NCBI GenBank assembly: GCA_020744425.1
Contig: JAGMUV010000009.1
Coordinates: 1,798,001-1,862,000, forward strand
Origin: Dactylonectria macrodidyma
Taxonomy: Eukaryota > Ascomycota > Sordariomycetes > Hypocreales > Nectriaceae
Direction of reading: 5' to 3'
DNA: 64,000 bases
The translations under genes were made by a program, and so were the position numbers. Numbering within the stretch: the first letter of the stretch is position 1; each line of letters starts with the position of its first letter. A model generated the notes under the pieces. It ran no database searches. It was not told the DNA's origin and saw nothing but the letters and a program-made list of their open reading frames with translations. Shown in pieces: positions 63,201-64,000 of this stretch.

Positions 63201-63775
63201 AAGATCTTCCTCAGTCGTGCGCCTACTTCTCGGCCGTGGATATCGACCACGTTCTCCGGAAGGAGGTGGATATGGATTGCATCACGCCGAGTCACCCAGA
63301 CGCCATTCCTCATGGAGAGAGCCTCGATATCATGTCACTGCTCGAGAAGGGCGACGAGGCCAGGCTTGATCTAGCCATTGTTCCTGATCCGAAGCATGCA
63401 CCTAAGCTGGATCACATAACATATACTCCCCGTGTGCCTATCATGCAGGGTATCCAGGACACTGGTAATGACACCATGCCATTCATCAAAGCCCAGATCG
63501 TGAGTGACGATCAAGAACTACGCGACATTGTCAAGGATGTACAGAAGGCCAAGACGGCGGTCATGGGGAAGACAGAGAAGCCCCTAAGCAAGAAGGCGCT
63601 GCAGAGGGTGCTTCCGTATCGCTCGCAAGCACATCTAATGCCGATGGACGAGCCCATTTCGGTATCAGAGGCTATGGGCATGAAGTATCGAAATGGGTAC
63701 AAGGGAGGAGAAAACCGGTGGCCCTGGGTGAAGAGCCCAACAAAAGGAGGCTCGAGCCCCAGCTCGAGGCTCTGA
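60294..63775 (+). CDS. MIP1: Mitochondrial DNA polymerase gamma catalytic subunit Mip1
   Basis: Family A polymerase that replicates mitochondrial DNA. Two exons, 60294-60456 and 60513-63775, joined over a 56-bp intron, give 1,141 residues, slightly short of yeast Mip1. The first 40 residues are rich in Arg, His, Ala and Ser without acids, a mitochondrial presequence. Exonuclease motifs: I with Asp188 (CFDTEVMW), II with Asp248 (GHNVGFDRARIL), III with Asp375 (YCAADVSITHR). Polymerase motifs: A with Asp714 (VGADVDSEELW), B near 766 (RNDAKVFNYGRIYGAG), C with Asp915 (TVHDEIRYLV). All catalytic acids are present. The intron acceptor is TTTCTAG at 60512; using the nearer CACAG would break the frame. 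The C-terminal extension of about 180 residues after motif C is the fungal type and of unknown role. Confidence 0.95.
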
Positions 63776-64000
63776 GCAGATTCAGTTTTGGACACTGACT
63801 GTTGGACCTGTATGTTTTTTTTGGGGGGCAGGGGGATTGTCGCTACAGCAACTGTATGATATTATGCGGGTTTGTATGTACTTCATGTATAACTGCATCT
63901 GCATGGGACGATGGGGGGGGGGTTTATACTGGATAGACCATGATCGGCGTTGCCATGATACGAGAAAGAGACGGCCTCGGTATGAGGCATGAGGGTCTAC
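63776..64000. other. MIP1 3' flank
   Basis: Probably 3' UTR. It has a T8 run and two G-runs (GGGGGGCAGGGGG near 63822-63834 and a G10 at about 63912-63921). No further gene is visible before the window ends. Confidence 0.5.

Noticed and set aside
1..64000. CRISPR arrays, insertion sequences, retroelements, RIP-degraded repeats, secondary-metabolite cluster
   Set aside because: No regularly spaced repeats, terminal repeats, transposase or reverse-transcriptase motifs, AT-rich mutated blocks, or synthase/synthetase genes were seen.

Overview
The window is nuclear DNA from a filamentous ascomycete (Pezizomycotina), most likely a Sordariomycete. The genes are split by short introns of 47-125 bp with GT..AG borders and CTNAC-like branch sites. 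The products are typical ascomycete proteins (PalH/Rim21, Edc3, HMT1-type ABC transporter, Tel1, Nup192, Mip1). Intergenic DNA is long and carries dispersed near-palindromes (TACTTCGTA, TACTCCGTA) and TAGG/TACC runs. I see no transposon, tRNA, rRNA, CRISPR array, bacterial-style operon or secondary-metabolite cluster. Species and genus cannot be read from the sequence.

Layout: positions 1-8872 hold no supportable gene; the last 2 kb look like promoter and leader of an HMT1-type vacuolar ABC transporter (+, 8873-12024). A convergent 3.3 kb gap, with a 75-nt pure pyrimidine tract, leads to a Lag1/Lac1 ceramide synthase (-, 15367-16848). Five minus-strand genes follow, from palH/RIM21 pH sensor (19437-21725) through EDC3 decapping enhancer (24257-26521), PIF1 helicase (27818-30495) and an unrecognised repeat-rich charged protein (31178-33352) to cullin-4 (37682-40305). 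Then TEL1, the ATM-like kinase (-, 40948-50105), lies head to head with the nucleoporin NUP192 (+, 50765-56045). The window ends with a C-terminal RING protein resembling Slx8 (-, 56817-58477) and the mitochondrial DNA polymerase gamma MIP1 (+, 60294-63775).

I rebuilt exon structures by matching splice sites to reading frame and to family motifs; every spliced model has a length divisible by three. The right half is rich in genome-maintenance genes: PIF1 (telomeres and mtDNA), CUL4 (chromatin/damage ubiquitin ligase), TEL1 (damage checkpoint and telomeres), the Slx8-like RING protein (SUMO-targeted ubiquitin ligase) and MIP1 (mtDNA replication). They could be functionally related, but co-location alone does not show co-regulation.

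I found no clearly new biological system. The most original items are the repeat-rich orphan at 31178-33352, a frame-preserving stop-free intron inside the RING domain, a probable GC-AG intron in NUP192, a frame conflict at the TEL1 start that only a short 5' intron resolves, and the recurrent intergenic near-palindromes.
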